Shown: in pieces, positions 1 to 11,105 of the stretch
Position numbering within the stretch: the first letter of the stretch is position 1
Layout: every line of letters begins with the position of its first letter
Assembly (NCBI GenBank): GCA_016764435.1
Contig: JAESRX010000013.1
Span: 1 to 64,000, forward strand
DNA length: 64,000 bases
Direction: 5' to 3'
Origin: Flavobacteriaceae bacterium
GTDB lineage: Bacteria > Bacteroidota > Bacteroidia > Flavobacteriales > Flavobacteriaceae
Made by a program: the position numbers and the translations under genes
The notes under the pieces: generated by a model
What the model saw: only the letters and a program-made list of their open reading frames with translations
What the model was told of the DNA's origin: nothing
The model's database searches: none

Positions 1-1752
1 CCCTGGACCTGTCCATGTCATTTCTGTAATCCCTGAAGGAAAATTATCCGACACCAATACTTCTGAAGCATCGCTCGGTCCTGCATTAGAAACCGTAATC
101 GTATAGGTTACATCTTCTCCTGGTGTATAGGTTGTATTATCTGCAGCTTCTTTAAGTACATCAATATCCGCAATCGCACCTCCTGACGAAATCGTTTCAC
201 TACAATCGGTACAAGGTATTGGGTCTGGTATGTCTGGATCTACCGCACTTGCAACATTTATCAAATCGCCCGTAAAATCACTAGGAACCTGAACTTCGAC
301 AGAATAACTAATTATTTCACCCGCTATTAATGATATATTTTCATTTAAGGAACCCGTCCCAAAAGTCCCATCTGAAGCACTCCAAGACATTTCTGTAATT
401 CCGACAGGAAACCCATCAGTTACCTGAATATTTGAAGCATCTAAAGGACCATTATTGGTTACTTCTATTAGATAATTTACTGTTTCCCCTGGAGTATACG
501 AAATTTGTGTTGCTATTTTCTCAATATCTATATCCGCGACACAATCCGGTGCTTCCACTTTTAATACATGATCCAAACAGCGACCTTCACGAACAGTAAT
601 CGTTACCGCTCCTTCTAAACTAGGAACTGTAATTGTACCTGCCACTAAATCTACCACTCCTTTATCTGTTGTCACTATTACATCATCAGATCGTATAAAA
701 TGAATCACATAATTTCCAGACATTGTAGTATCACATGCTACGCCAGCCACACTAAACACAGCTTCTGCACATGCCGCATCACAATCTGTAGGAGCTAAAA
801 CCGTCACTGATTGTTCACAATCTCCATGAACAGCTTTTATAATTACTTCTTCTATGTTACTAGGTACGGTCAAAACGTTTCCGGCTATAGTTCCTGCACT
901 CGCAGTAACTGTAGCCCCCGTAGTTTCACTTAGAATAACCTCATAAAAACTCGACCCAGCCGGACCACAAATAGGTTGACCAACCATTAGATTTGGTTGT
1001 TCACAGGTATCAGGACAACTCAACGGTCCATTAATTTTCACTTCATCAGAACACCCCGTTTCGTTTGTCCCTACAATTGTTATATCCTCTCCAAAAGGAA
1101 TATTCGTAATCGTTCCTTCTTCAAAATTTACGGTTCCAACTCCTTCAAGCACTTCAATAGAAACAGCATCCGTTATAAAACTAACACTATAACCAGTTGC
1201 AGTACATGCGATATCTCCAACAGAAATTAGTACGGGTTTACATAAAGTATAGGTCCATGCTTCCACGTAGCCACCAACGATATCAACATCACCTCGGGCT
1301 TGAATATTCCCTATAAAACCATTCAGTGGTTTCCTTTTTACAGAGTTCTTAGTCACGGAAACCGGAATCTCAAACGCTCCTGAAGCTCCTGCTGGAATCT
1401 CTTTATTTTGGTAAAAAATCACTTTAACATGCCCTGGAAACACTTCATATACAGGCGTGAAATAATCCAATCCTGTTCCAGTGATTAAATCAACATCTTT
1501 CTGTTTTAAATCTATATAACTCAATTGTACACTAAAAGTAACGTTAGGTCCTCCAAAAACCGTTGCCTCAATAGGATTGACACCTCCTAACTCAGTCCAA
1601 TTAAATTGAAGAGTCCCAACACCTCCGATTTCTACAGGATGCAAGGGATCAGGAATAATTTCTCCTCCTTCAAATGAAATACGAGACTGTGCAAATACAC
1701 TACTAACAATTAGTGTAAATAATAAAACTGTAATTACTACTATATTTTTCAT
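1..1752 (-). CDS. DUF11/conserved-repeat-domain surface protein with signal peptide (partial, C-terminus beyond the left edge)
   Basis: Open minus-strand frame from ATG at 1752 to base 1 (not in ORF track because no stop in window); translation begins MKNIVVITVLLFTLIVSSVFAQSRISFEGG and contains repeated DIDxxKxxxxxxYTPGExVxYxIxVxNxGPxDAS units typical of DUF11. Confidence 0.85.
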   Translation of the reverse strand, partial: MKNIVVITVLLFTLIVSSVFAQSRISFEGGEIIPDPLHPVEIGGVGTLQFNWTELGGVNPIEATVFGGPNVTFSVQLSYIDLKQKDVDLITGTGLDYFTPVYEVFPGHVKVIFYQNKEIPAGASGAFEIPVSVTKNSVKRKPLNGFIGNIQARGDVDIVGGYVEAWTYTLCKPVLISVGDIACTATGYSVSFITDAVSIEVLEGVGTVNFEEGTITNIPFGEDITIVGTNETGCSDEVKINGPLSCPDTCEQPNLMVGQPICGPAGSSFYEVILSETTGATVTASAGTIAGNVLTVPSNIEEVIIKAVHGDCEQSVTVLAPTDCDAACAEAVFSVAGVACDTTMSGNYVIHFIRSDDVIVTTDKGVVDLVAGTITVPSLEGAVTITVREGRCLDHVLKVEAPDCVADIDIEKIATQISYTPGETVNYLIEVTNNGPLDASNIQVTDGFPVGITEMSWSASDGTFGTGSLNENISLIAGEIISYSVEVQVPSDFTGDLINVASAVDPDIPDPIPCTDCSETISSGGAIADIDVLKEAADNTTYTPGEDVTYTITVSNAGPSDASEVLVSDNFPSGITEMTWTGPG

Positions 1753-1759
1753 ACTATTG

Positions 1760-2188
1760 TTATTTCGTGTATTTAATAAACCTTAGATTGATTCCTTTCA
1801 TTATTCTTCCTTTTCCTAACAAGGCATACTTTTTGGCAACATCTCCTTGAGTATCCAGAAATGCAACAACACAGCCACTACTAGCCGTTCGCCTGTTTAT
1901 AAAAAAAAGTGTTGTAAAATTTAAGACTTCAGCCACCGCCTTACAGTTTCCTGCCATGCGTTCCTGCTTAATTAGCCTAAAAGGAGTTGTAATCAACTCT
2001 TTTGAAATAGAATTTGAAGTAAATTGTGACGTGATTTCAGCGCCTAAAGAATCCATTGAGACTGCTCCTACATTCACAGTAAAAGCAATAAACAAATACA
2101 GTGTTAACCGTCGTAAATAAATGTTCAGACAAGCTACATTGATTTTTAAGATACTCTCCGACATTTTTGAATTGTAATTTTTCTCCAT
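1760..2188 (-). CDS. hypothetical small protein, probably co-transcribed with the downstream DUF11 protein
   Basis: 142-aa ORF ending 7 nt before the DUF11 start codon on the same strand; no recognised domain. Confidence 0.45.
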   Translation of the reverse strand: MEKNYNSKMSESILKINVACLNIYLRRLTLYLFIAFTVNVGAVSMDSLGAEITSQFTSNSISKELITTPFRLIKQERMAGNCKAVAEVLNFTTLFFINRRTASSGCVVAFLDTQGDVAKKYALLGKGRIMKGINLRFIKYTK

Positions 2189-2963
2189 AGTACATATTTA
2201 AATAAATGCATACCTAAACATGTAAGTCAACAGTGACTGACAATAGAGAAAATATAGAATTTGAGGAAAACTATATGCCTACGTTTTTAAAAACGCAGTG
2301 ATACTTTATAGCAATGTAAAATTTAGGGGAAATATCATATCGTAAACATGATAAAAATAATTTAATAACAGTAAAAATCACCGTAAAACCGATATAATAT
2401 TTGGCAAAAGTACAAAAAAAAACCATTTTCTTAAGTTTAGTCAATAAAAAAAACTTTTAAAACAACAAAATACATATAACTTAAAACAAATGGTGTATTT
2501 TTCTTTATTTAAATGAAGTATCCTGAATTTAAATTTGAATTATTTAATAAAAACCCTGAACAGTAATTCTCATCACAAGCAACTTTTTAGAGTTAAATCT
2601 CAGAAAACATATTCCGGAAAAACCAGGAACCTTTAAGAGTTAAAAATTAAGACATTAACTCTTTTATATAGCACTTAAAATGGAATTTTACACTAGCTGT
2701 TATTTCACTTATAAAAATGCCTATCACGGATATTCAACTAGCACAAACCTGAAGAACACTTTAACTAATTGGCCCCTCTCTTTTCAATTTAAAAACAGCA
2801 AGGTCTACAGTAAATAACTACTATTCCGCTTCGTAAGAATCTATTTGATTTTATCACATCAAAATAATTCTTGATCCCAACGCTTCGGAAAACAAGACTT
2901 ATGAAAAGTTAAGAGTTCTACATTTTTTTATTGAGACAAAGACCACGAAACAAAACTTCATAA

Positions 2964-2993
2964 AAAAAGCACCTCATAAATGAGATGCTTTTT
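2964..2993 (-). terminator. intrinsic terminator downstream of tRNA-Asp
   Basis: Minus strand reads GCATCTCATTTATGAGGTGC followed by a T-run. Confidence 0.7.
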
Positions 2994-2994
2994 G

Positions 2995-3068
2995 CGGTCT
3001 GGACGGGACTCGAACCCGCGACCCCCTGCGTGACAGGCAGGTATTCTAACCAGCTGAACTACCAGACC
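2995..3068 (-). tRNA. tRNA-Asp (GTC)
   Basis: Reverse complement GGTCTGGTAGTTCAGCTGGTTAGAATACCTGCCTGTCACGCAGGGGGTCGCGGGTTCGAGTCCCGTCCAGACCG folds as a cloverleaf; anticodon loop CTGTCAC gives anticodon GTC. Confidence 0.96.
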
Positions 3069-3132
3069 GTTGCTCTTAGCGGTTGCAAACATACGGGGCT
3101 TTCCCCTATCTACAAAGCTTTTTGCCATAAAA

Positions 3133-4056
3133 TTATAAAAATAATTTCCTGCGTTTTAAATAGGTCATGAGTACTTTTTCAAAACCTTTATGAATGTCTA
3201 CCGGCACATAATCTATCTTGTATTGCATACACTTCAATCTCAAAGCCTTAAAGCGCGCTTCCATTGCTTTCTTATAATTATCTTTAATCGTATCGGCATA
3301 TAAATTAATTTCCTCTCCTGTTTCTACGTCCCTGAATTTCTTAGGGCTATTGTCAAAATCAAAATTCAATTCGTACTTTCCATCATAGGTATGGAACAAT
3401 ACCAACTCATGTTTGTTGTATTTTAAATGACGTAAGGCTTCAAAAAGAGCGTCCTCATCCACATCCGTTTGAAACATGTCTGTAAACAGAAATAATAACG
3501 ATCGCTTGTGTACTTTTTCTGCTATTTGATGCAACACCTTATAAGTATTAGTGGTCTCCGAATTTTTCATCTGAAGCACCTCTTCCAAATAACTGAGTAA
3601 CATCCTACGGTGGCGGTTACTTCCCTTTGCGGGTGCATAAAAATTACTTTGACTGCTATACACACTTAGGCCTACGGCGTCCCGCTGTCGTTTTAAAATC
3701 TCCATCAATGCCGCTGTGGCATATACAGAAAAAGAGATTTTATTTAATTCTTGTAAACTTGGTCGTTGCAGCACTGGAAAATACATAGATGCCGAATTAT
3801 CTATAATTATATGACACCGTAAATTGGTTTCTTCCTCGTAGCGTTTTACAAATAATTTCTTTGTTTTCGCATATAATTTCCAGTCTATATGACGGGTGCT
3901 CTCCCCTTTATTGTAGATGCGATGTTCTGCAAATTCTACAGAAAACCCATGAAAGGGACTTTTGTGCATCCCAGTGATAAATCCCTCTACTACTTGGCGT
4001 GCCATCAGCTCCAAATTCTGAAGTTCTCCTAAATGTTTTACATTAATTTCTGACAT
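3133..4056 (-). CDS. DUF58 domain-containing protein (vWA-like, MoxR-associated family)
   Basis: Sequence MSEINVKHLGELQNLELMARQVVEGF...GESTRHIDWKLYAKTKKLFVKRYEEE...IIIDNSASM is characteristic of DUF58; internal ATG at 4056 preferred. Confidence 0.88.
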   Translation of the reverse strand: MSEINVKHLGELQNLELMARQVVEGFITGMHKSPFHGFSVEFAEHRIYNKGESTRHIDWKLYAKTKKLFVKRYEEETNLRCHIIIDNSASMYFPVLQRPSLQELNKISFSVYATAALMEILKRQRDAVGLSVYSSQSNFYAPAKGSNRHRRMLLSYLEEVLQMKNSETTNTYKVLHQIAEKVHKRSLLFLFTDMFQTDVDEDALFEALRHLKYNKHELVLFHTYDGKYELNFDFDNSPKKFRDVETGEEINLYADTIKDNYKKAMEARFKALRLKCMQYKIDYVPVDIHKGFEKVLMTYLKRRKLFL

Positions 4057-4254
4057 GAGGTTCTTTTTCAATACCCAATTAATGGCATCTATCTGTAAAT
4101 ATAATAAATTAATCAGCGCCGCCTAAGTATTGAGAAATTAGAAGTTTGATTTGAGGACCGTTACGTGGGTTTAAAATAAAAAACAGAAGCATCTATGGAA
4201 GGAGCATTCGCAAGTGAAAACAGTAGCGAGATATAAGTAAAGGAAAAACAAGGC

Positions 4255-4290
4255 ACAAAAAAAAGGGTCCGACCTATGCCGCACCCTTTT
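4255..4290 (-). terminator. intrinsic terminator downstream of trxA
   Basis: Minus strand AAAAGGGTGCGGCATAGGTCGGACCCTTTTTTTT. Confidence 0.75.
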
Positions 4291-4310
4291 GTAATTTATA
4301 CCATTTATTT

Positions 4311-4628
4311 TTATAAATGTGAGTCAATTTTACCAGCATACGTAGCTTTAGGAGCTACACCTACTTGTTTATCAACTACTTCTCCGTTTTTGAAAATAAT
4401 CACTGTAGGGATATTTCTCACTCCATATTTAGCTGCAAAATCTTGATTTGCATCTACATCTAATTTTCCTACTACTGCTTTCCCTTCGTATTCTACTGCT
4501 AATTCTTCAACAATTGGTCCAACCATTCTACAAGGTCCACACCATGCTGCCCAAAAATCAACCAATACTGGCTTGTCTGATTTTAAAACTACTTCTTCAA
4601 AATTAGCGTCTGTTATTTCTATTGCCAT
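4311..4628 (-). CDS. trxA: thioredoxin
   Basis: 105 aa with [13 protein letters not shown] active site and NIPT cis-Pro motif. Confidence 0.97.
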   Translation of the reverse strand: MAIEITDANFEEVVLKSDKPVLVDFWAAWCGPCRMVGPIVEELAVEYEGKAVVGKLDVDANQDFAAKYGVRNIPTVIIFKNGEVVDKQVGVAPKATYAGKIDSHL

Positions 4629-4807
4629 GTTTTCTTCTATTTATATTATTCTTAAGGACAAATATACTCTTTTATTTTGCTACTTATGCATCCCTTTTAA
4701 TCAGTTTATTTTATACAATCATCAAATGGATTTATAAAACCGATAGCGCCCATATCCTCCCTCTATTTTCCAGCCCACCCTAAAATCAACTTATTACAAT
4801 AGCGAGG

Positions 4808-5764
4808 CTAGAAAATTTCTTTTGCAACAGCATATACATTACTAGATTTTCCCATCGAATAAAAATGAACCACAGGAACCCCTGCTTGTATGAGTTCCTT
4901 AGACTGTTCTATCGCCCAGTCTATTCCCACTTGACGAATCTCTTTGTTATTTTTACACCATTCTATTTCTCGAACCAACACGTCTGGCAAATCCAATTTA
5001 AACACCTGTGGTAACACGTGTAAATGACGCGCTATGGCAATGGGCTTTACCCCAGGAATAATAGGTACTTTAATCCCTATTTCCCGTGCTTTTTCAACAA
5101 AATCAAAATACTTTTGATTGTCAAAAAACATCTGAGTAACCACATAGTCTGCACCTGCATCCACTTTTTGTTTTAAGCGTCTTAAATCCGCATCCATGCT
5201 CGGTGATTCTATATGTTTTTCTGGATATCCGGCTACGCCAATGCAAAAATTAGCCTTATGAGGCGTTTCTATGATTTCATGTAAATACTTTCCTTGGTTC
5301 AGGTCATTAATTTGACGTACCAAGTCTGTAGCATATTGATTCCCTCCATGTACGGGGTTAAAATACTGTTCGTGTTTCATGGCATCCCCACGCAAGGCCA
5401 TTACATTCTCCAAGCCTAAATAATGACAATCCACCAACACATATTCTGTTTCTTCCTTCGTAAATCCTCCACACAACACATGCGGAATGGCATCCACATT
5501 GTATTTGTATTTTAATGCGGCACATATACCTACGGTCCCTGGGCGCATTCTAGTGATTTTCTGTTCTAAAAGTCCATTGCCTCTGTCTATATAAATATGT
5601 TCCTCTCTAGAGGTGGTTACATCTATAAACGGAGGTTTAAATTCCATCAAGGGATCTATATTTGCATACAAATCATTGATGTTTTGTCCTTTTTGTGGTG
5701 GTATTATCTCAAAAGAAAACAATGTTTTTCCTTTTGCTAGTTCTATATGTTCTGTTACTTTCAT
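4808..5764 (-). CDS. metF: methylenetetrahydrofolate reductase
   Basis: 318 aa; FSFEIIPPQKG, DVTTSREEHIYIDRGNGLLEQ, PGVKPIA; adjacent to metH. Confidence 0.95.
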   Translation of the reverse strand: MKVTEHIELAKGKTLFSFEIIPPQKGQNINDLYANIDPLMEFKPPFIDVTTSREEHIYIDRGNGLLEQKITRMRPGTVGICAALKYKYNVDAIPHVLCGGFTKEETEYVLVDCHYLGLENVMALRGDAMKHEQYFNPVHGGNQYATDLVRQINDLNQGKYLHEIIETPHKANFCIGVAGYPEKHIESPSMDADLRRLKQKVDAGADYVVTQMFFDNQKYFDFVEKAREIGIKVPIIPGVKPIAIARHLHVLPQVFKLDLPDVLVREIEWCKNNKEIRQVGIDWAIEQSKELIQAGVPVVHFYSMGKSSNVYAVAKEIF

Positions 5765-5849
5765 TGTTGTAATCGTATTAAGTATTGAGCTATGAGTACT
5801 GAGTCTTCACCTATAAAAGGGTGCCGTCAATACCTATTTATTAGGTGTA

Positions 5850-8648
5850 TTAATCTTGATTTGCTATATTCGGAAACAACCATTTTGTTGCTTTTTCTAG
5901 AGAAATATCTTTACGCAGTGCATAATCCTTCACTTGATCAGCTGTTATTTTCCCCAAACCAAAATAGCTGGATTGTTCATTCGAAAAATAATACCCAGAC
6001 ACGGAAGATGCCGGCCACATAGCCAGACTTTCGGTAAGTTTCACCCCTATTATTTTTTCTACTTGCAATAATTCCCAAATAGTTTCTTTTTCTAAATGAT
6101 CTGGACAGGCTGGATATCCTGGAGCAGGTCTTATTCCACTGTATTTTTCTTTAATCAGCTCCTCGTTATTTAATAATTCATCCTGAGAATAGCCCCAATG
6201 TTTAGTTCGGATTCTCTTGTGTAAATATTCTGCAAAAGCTTCTGCAAAACGATCTCCTATGGACTGCACCATAATGGCCGAATAATCGTCCTCATTTTCC
6301 TTGTGCTTTTTCGCCAATTCTTCTACCCCAAAAATAGACACGCAAAAACTCCCCATATAATCCTGAATTCCTGATGAGTTCGGGGCTATAAAGTCTGACA
6401 AAGCAATAGTAGGAACCCCGTCTTTTTTCTTTAACTGCTGACGTAAAGTTCTAAATCTAACCAGTTCTTTTCCTTTTTTAGAAAGTATGATATCGTCCTT
6501 CTCATTACTAGTTGCTTCAAACAATCCAAAAACAGCCTTGGGTGTAAATAATTGCTTTGCTATTACTTCTTTTATTACTGTATGCGCATCCGTAAATAAT
6601 TGACTTGCCTGCTCTCCAACAACGGCATCGGTTAAGATGGCTGGATATTTACCATGTAAATCCCACGTCTTAAAAAACGGTTGCCAATCTATAAAAGGTA
6701 ACAATTCCTTTAAGCTCAATTGCTTTAGCATTTGCACCCCCAATTCATTAGGTTTTTTAATAACGGATGTTTCCCAGTCTATCTTAAATTTATTACTTCT
6801 AGCCTCCTGAAGACTTACATAGTTCTTTGTTTTTCCTCTATTTAAAAAAGTTTCTCTAAATTTTTTATAGTCATTTTTTAATACTGACACATACGCTTTA
6901 GAAGTCGACTTATTTAACAAACTCCCCACTACAGTAACCGCTCTAGATGCATCATTTACATGAACCACCGCATTAGAATACAACGGATTTATCTTGACTG
7001 CGGTATGCGCCTTAGAAGTAGTTGCTCCTCCAATTAACAAGGGAACTTTAAAATTTTGACGCTCCATTTCTTTGGCTAAATACACCATTTCGTCCAAGGA
7101 TGGCGTTATCAATCCAGACAATCCAATAATATCAACGTTTTCTTTTTTAGCTACTTCAATTATTTTTTCAGGTGGAACCATCACTCCTAAATCAATAATT
7201 TCATAATTATTACAGCCCAACACAACGCTCACTATATTTTTACCAATATCATGTACATCTCCTTTTACAGTGGCCATTAGAATACGACCTAAACTATGGA
7301 TAGTTCCTCCCTTATCTTCTTCAATAAAAGGATTCAAATAAGCCACGGCCTTTTTCATAACCCGCGCCGATTTTACCACCTGAGGTAAGAACATTTTCCC
7401 TGCTCCGAATAAATCACCGACTACATTCATCCCTGTCATCAGATTTATCTCAATCACTTCTATAGGTTTTGAACTTTGCAAGCGGGCTTCTTCTACATCC
7501 GCCACTATAAATTCGTCCACGCCTTTTACCAAGGCATGTGTAATCCTTTCTTGGAGGGAATTTTCTCGCCACGATAAATCTGCTACACGTTCTTTTTTAC
7601 TTCCTTTTACTGTAGATGCAAAATCAAGTAAGCGCTCCGTAGCATCCTCTCTTCTGTTCAATATCACATCTTCTACATGAACTAATAAATCCTTGGAAAT
7701 ATCATCATACACCTCCAACATTGCTGGATTTACAATGCCAATATTCATCCCTGCTTGAATGGCGTGGTATAAGAATACGGAATGCATAGCTTCCCGAACT
7801 CCATTATTTCCACGAAAGGAAAAAGACACATTACTCACGCCACCACTCACACTTACATTGGGTAAATTCTTCCGAACCCAACGCGTGGCTTCTATAAAAT
7901 CAATGGCATTCTTCTTATGCTCATCCATTCCTGTAGCCACCGGAAAAATATTTAAATCAAAGATGATATCTTCGGATGCAAAACCTACTTTATCCACCAA
8001 CACACGGTAAGAACGTTTGGCTATTTCAATACGTCTATCATAAGTGTCCGCTTGTCCAAGCTCATCAAAAGCCATTACGATAACGGCGGCTCCATACATT
8101 TTAATCTTAGTTGCTTGGGCGATAAAACTAGCCTCTCCTTCTTTCAATGAAATAGAATTTACGACACACTTTCCTTGTACGACTTGTAAGCCTGCTTCTA
8201 TAATTTCCCACTTAGAACTATCTATCATCAAGGGAACTTTACATATATCTGGTTCGGCAGCGATTAAATTTAAGAACCGCACCATGGACTCTTTTCCGTC
8301 TATTAAACCATCATCCATATTTATATCGATGATTTGCGCACCGCCATCCACTTGATGACGTGCGATGGCCAAAGCCTCGTCAAATCGCTCTTCTTTTATC
8401 AATCGTAAAAACCGACGTGATCCTGCCACATTGGTTCGTTCTCCAACGTTGATAAAATTGGAGTGTTCATTTAAAACTAAGGGCTCAAGGCCAGAAAGTT
8501 TTAAGTATTTTTTAGCGATTCCTTCCTCCGTTTTTTCGAGGCTAACTGTTGATTTTTTCTTGCTCATCGTCCGTGGGTATTGATGGATGATTTCTCTGTT
8601 TTCACGAGAGTAACCATTCGTAGTTCTCTTATTCATAATTGATGACAA
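5850..8648 (-). CDS. metH: methionine synthase, pterin-binding / B12-binding / reactivation part (MetH C-terminal portion of split enzyme)
   Basis: Contains [29 protein letters not shown]12 motif [13 protein letters not shown], and reactivation domain [11 protein letters not shown]; lacks the N-terminal homocysteine-binding module. Start may be an internal Met. Confidence 0.95.
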   Translation of the reverse strand: MSSIMNKRTTNGYSRENREIIHQYPRTMSKKKSTVSLEKTEEGIAKKYLKLSGLEPLVLNEHSNFINVGERTNVAGSRRFLRLIKEERFDEALAIARHQVDGGAQIIDINMDDGLIDGKESMVRFLNLIAAEPDICKVPLMIDSSKWEIIEAGLQVVQGKCVVNSISLKEGEASFIAQATKIKMYGAAVIVMAFDELGQADTYDRRIEIAKRSYRVLVDKVGFASEDIIFDLNIFPVATGMDEHKKNAIDFIEATRWVRKNLPNVSVSGGVSNVSFSFRGNNGVREAMHSVFLYHAIQAGMNIGIVNPAMLEVYDDISKDLLVHVEDVILNRREDATERLLDFASTVKGSKKERVADLSWRENSLQERITHALVKGVDEFIVADVEEARLQSSKPIEVIEINLMTGMNVVGDLFGAGKMFLPQVVKSARVMKKAVAYLNPFIEEDKGGTIHSLGRILMATVKGDVHDIGKNIVSVVLGCNNYEIIDLGVMVPPEKIIEVAKKENVDIIGLSGLITPSLDEMVYLAKEMERQNFKVPLLIGGATTSKAHTAVKINPLYSNAVVHVNDASRAVTVVGSLLNKSTSKAYVSVLKNDYKKFRETFLNRGKTKNYVSLQEARSNKFKIDWETSVIKKPNELGVQMLKQLSLKELLPFIDWQPFFKTWDLHGKYPAILTDAVVGEQASQLFTDAHTVIKEVIAKQLFTPKAVFGLFEATSNEKDDIILSKKGKELVRFRTLRQQLKKKDGVPTIALSDFIAPNSSGIQDYMGSFCVSIFGVEELAKKHKENEDDYSAIMVQSIGDRFAEAFAEYLHKRIRTKHWGYSQDELLNNEELIKEKYSGIRPAPGYPACPDHLEKETIWELLQVEKIIGVKLTESLAMWPASSVSGYYFSNEQSSYFGLGKITADQVKDYALRKDISLEKATKWLFPNIANQD

Positions 8649-8696
8649 CTAATTAATAATCTATCTTAAGTTCTGTCTTCCAGCTCAAAAAGACTT

Positions 8697-9692
8697 TTAA
8701 ACATGTCGCTTTCTTGGTTTATAGCTACTTGCTAGTATCGCGATTGCTTTAATATGTGCTGGAGTTGTGCCACAACATCCACCGATAATATTGATCAAAT
8801 CTTTTTTCAGATACTCTTCTATTTGGAGTGCCATATCTTCGGCTGTTTCATCATATTCTCCAAAGGCATTTGGCAAACCTGCATTCGGGTGGGCAGAAAT
8901 CCCAAAGGAGGTTTTGTGAGCAATCGCTTCTAAATGAGGTTGGAGTAAATTAGCTCCTAATGCACAATTAAAACCAACAGTCAATAATGGAATATGACTC
9001 ACAGATATTAAAAAAGCTTCGGCGGTTTGTCCAGACAAGGTCCGTCCACTGGCATCCGTAATGGTCCCACTGAGCATGATAGGAATGTCTATATTTCGTT
9101 CGGTTTTCACCTCTTCAATGGCAAATAAGGCGGCCTTGGCATTTAAGGTATCAAATACTGTTTCTACTAATAACACATCTACGCCTCCGTCTATTAAAGC
9201 TTCCACTTGCTGTTTATACGCCTTCCTTAATTCTTCAAAAGTCACGGCTCTAAACCCTGGATCATCCACATCTGGAGACATGCTGGCTGTTCTATTCGTT
9301 GGTCCAACAGCGCCCGCGACAAAACGAGGTTTCTGTGGTTCCTTCTTCGTAAACGCATCGGCTACTTCTCTGGCTATTTTTGCCGATTCATAGTTCAAAT
9401 CATACACTATATGTTCCAAATTATAATCGGCCATCGCGATGGTTGTTGCCGAAAAAGTATTGGTCTCTACAATGTCCGCACCTGCCTCGAAATAGGCACT
9501 ATGAATTTCTTTTATAGCCGCTGGCTGGGTGATGGATAACAAATCATTATTTCCTTTTAAAGGCGATGGATGCTTGATAAATCGTTGCCCTCTAAAATCC
9601 TTTTCTGAAAACTTATACGCCTGTAACATGGTTCCCATAGCGCCGTCTAATATTAATATGCGACGGTTCATTTCTTCTCTAATCTTTGACAT
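8697..9692 (-). CDS. homocysteine S-methyltransferase module of split cobalamin-dependent methionine synthase
   Basis: 331 aa; RILILDGAMGTMLQ, ETNTFSATT, and zinc-ligand GGCCGTTPAHI. Confidence 0.94.
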   Translation of the reverse strand: MSKIREEMNRRILILDGAMGTMLQAYKFSEKDFRGQRFIKHPSPLKGNNDLLSITQPAAIKEIHSAYFEAGADIVETNTFSATTIAMADYNLEHIVYDLNYESAKIAREVADAFTKKEPQKPRFVAGAVGPTNRTASMSPDVDDPGFRAVTFEELRKAYKQQVEALIDGGVDVLLVETVFDTLNAKAALFAIEEVKTERNIDIPIMLSGTITDASGRTLSGQTAEAFLISVSHIPLLTVGFNCALGANLLQPHLEAIAHKTSFGISAHPNAGLPNAFGEYDETAEDMALQIEEYLKKDLINIIGGCCGTTPAHIKAIAILASSYKPRKRHV

Positions 9693-9883
9693 TTAAAATC
9701 TACTTTTATGGTTGTACCAACACCGTTCCTAATGACCGATCTAACTAATTTATTTCACTCCTTTGGTCGTCAAAAAACCGAACAACAGCTATTGCAATTG
9801 GTTGATTTTTCACCTAGAAATAATAAAATTAAGTGGATCTCTAAACAGTTATTTAGAAATTTAGTTGGTATTATTATATCGTT

Positions 9884-9970
9884 TTACGCTTGCGTTAGGG
9901 ATCACAGCGGCATCCTTTTTTTTCTTCAAAAAAAGATACAGCGGAGAGCCCGACCCTTGCGGGAACGCCT
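9884..9970. repeat. GC-rich structured intergenic element (two hairpins) inside the metH 5' region
   Basis: ACGCTTGCGT... CATCCTTTTTTTTTCTTCAAAAAAAGATACAGCGGAGAGCCCGACCCTTGCGGGAACGCC: an atccttttttt/aaaaaaagat hairpin and a GC-rich segment in otherwise AT-rich sequence, lying between the SAM-I aptamer and the metH ORF. Confidence 0.45.
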
Positions 9971-10021
9971 AAAAAAATGGTATCAAAAATGGTGTGGGTT
10001 GATTTTTAAAAAATCGATTGA

Positions 10022-10120
10022 GCTATCTATCCAAAATGGTAGAATGTAGCACCTTCTTTATAAGATAAAGGGTTGCTAAGGCTTCATCGGGTCTAATCCC
10101 TCTGCCTTTCTTGATAACAT
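10022..10120 (-). ncRNA. SAM-I (S-box) riboswitch upstream of the metH operon
   Basis: Minus strand TTATCAAGAAAGGCAGAGGGATTAGACCCGATGAAGCCTTAGCAACCCTTTATCTTATAAAGAAGGTGCTACATTCTACC...GATAGATAG matches the conserved SAM-I core (AGAGGGA, GAUGAAxCCUxxGCAACC, AAGGUGCUAxxUUCUACC). Confidence 0.95.
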
Positions 10121-10195
10121 ATTCAGTATTTTAATGAACTATATTGCAAATTAACACAATATTCTTTTGAATTTACTACTTATTACTGGTTTTTG

Positions 10196-11089
10196 TTACG
10201 CATCGAATAAATTGGAGGACAAGTAACGATCTCCGCGATCACAAATAATAGCAACGACAATTCCTTTCTCAATTTTTTGTATTAATTTTAAGGCACTTGC
10301 CACCGCACCACCACTACTCATTCCTGCAAATATTCCTTCTTCCTTTGCAAGGCGAATGGTCATTTCTTTTGCTTCTTTTTCAGTAACCTCAATAACCTCA
10401 TCTACTTTTGATTTATCAAAAATGGTAGGCACATAGGCTTTGGACCATTTTCGTATTCCTGGAATACTGGCACCATCCGTTGGTTGTGCTCCTACAATAT
10501 AAATGTCCTTCTTTTTCTCTTTTAAAAACGTAGCGACCCCCGTAATGGTCCCTGTGGTTCCCATCGCGGAGACAAAATGGGTGATTTCTCCATTTGTATC
10601 CTTCCATATTTCCGGGCCTGTAGTTTTATAATGCGCCTTCCAATTGTCTGGGTTACCGAATTGATTTAAGATAAAATATCCCTTGGTTTTATGCATTTCT
10701 ACTGCCAAATCTCTCGAACCTTCAATCCCTATTTCCTGTGGTGTCAAAATAACTTCAGCACCGTAGGCACGCATCGTTTTTACACGTTCTATTGTGGAGT
10801 TTTCTGGCATAATTAATATCATTTTTAAACCTAAAAGCTGGGCGATAAATGCCATGGCTATTCCGGTATTTCCACTGGTAGACTCCACCAATGTATCTCC
10901 TTTTTTAATTTCATTTCGCGCTAATGCTTGTTGCATCATATTGTACGCAGCACGATCTTTTACACTTGCTCCGGGGTTATCCCCTTCTAGTTTCACAAAC
11001 AGACGCACGCCTTTTTTCTGAAATATATTTTTTAATTCCACCAATGGTGTATTTCCTATTTGATCTAAAATTGATTGTGATTTTATCAT
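10196..11089 (-). CDS. cysM: cysteine synthase (CysM-like O-acetylserine sulfhydrylase)
   Basis: 297 aa; NTPLVEL, GASVKDRAAYNMM, ESTSGNTGIAMAFIA; PLP-binding lysine motif. Confidence 0.93.
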   Translation of the reverse strand: MIKSQSILDQIGNTPLVELKNIFQKKGVRLFVKLEGDNPGASVKDRAAYNMMQQALARNEIKKGDTLVESTSGNTGIAMAFIAQLLGLKMILIMPENSTIERVKTMRAYGAEVILTPQEIGIEGSRDLAVEMHKTKGYFILNQFGNPDNWKAHYKTTGPEIWKDTNGEITHFVSAMGTTGTITGVATFLKEKKKDIYIVGAQPTDGASIPGIRKWSKAYVPTIFDKSKVDEVIEVTEKEAKEMTIRLAKEEGIFAGMSSGGAVASALKLIQKIEKGIVVAIICDRGDRYLSSNLFDA

Positions 11090-11105
11090 CGTTTATCTGT
11101 GTTTA

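Noticed and set aside
2200-2960. ~750-bp AT-rich intergenic region
   Set aside because: No convincing ORF, repeat or RNA signature seen by eye; left unannotated.
2985-3170. 61-aa plus-strand ORF (VWTGLEPATPCVTGRYSNQLNYQT...)
   Set aside because: It is the antisense read-through of the tRNA-Asp gene, a well-known false ORF.
7759-8583. Several plus-strand ORFs (83, 103, 72 aa)
   Set aside because: Antisense to the large methionine synthase ORF.
9708-10049. 113-aa plus-strand ORF
   Set aside because: Antisense to the SAM-I riboswitch and the structured element; no coding signature.
10416-10607. 63-aa minus-strand ORF
   Set aside because: Alternative frame of the cysM coding sequence.
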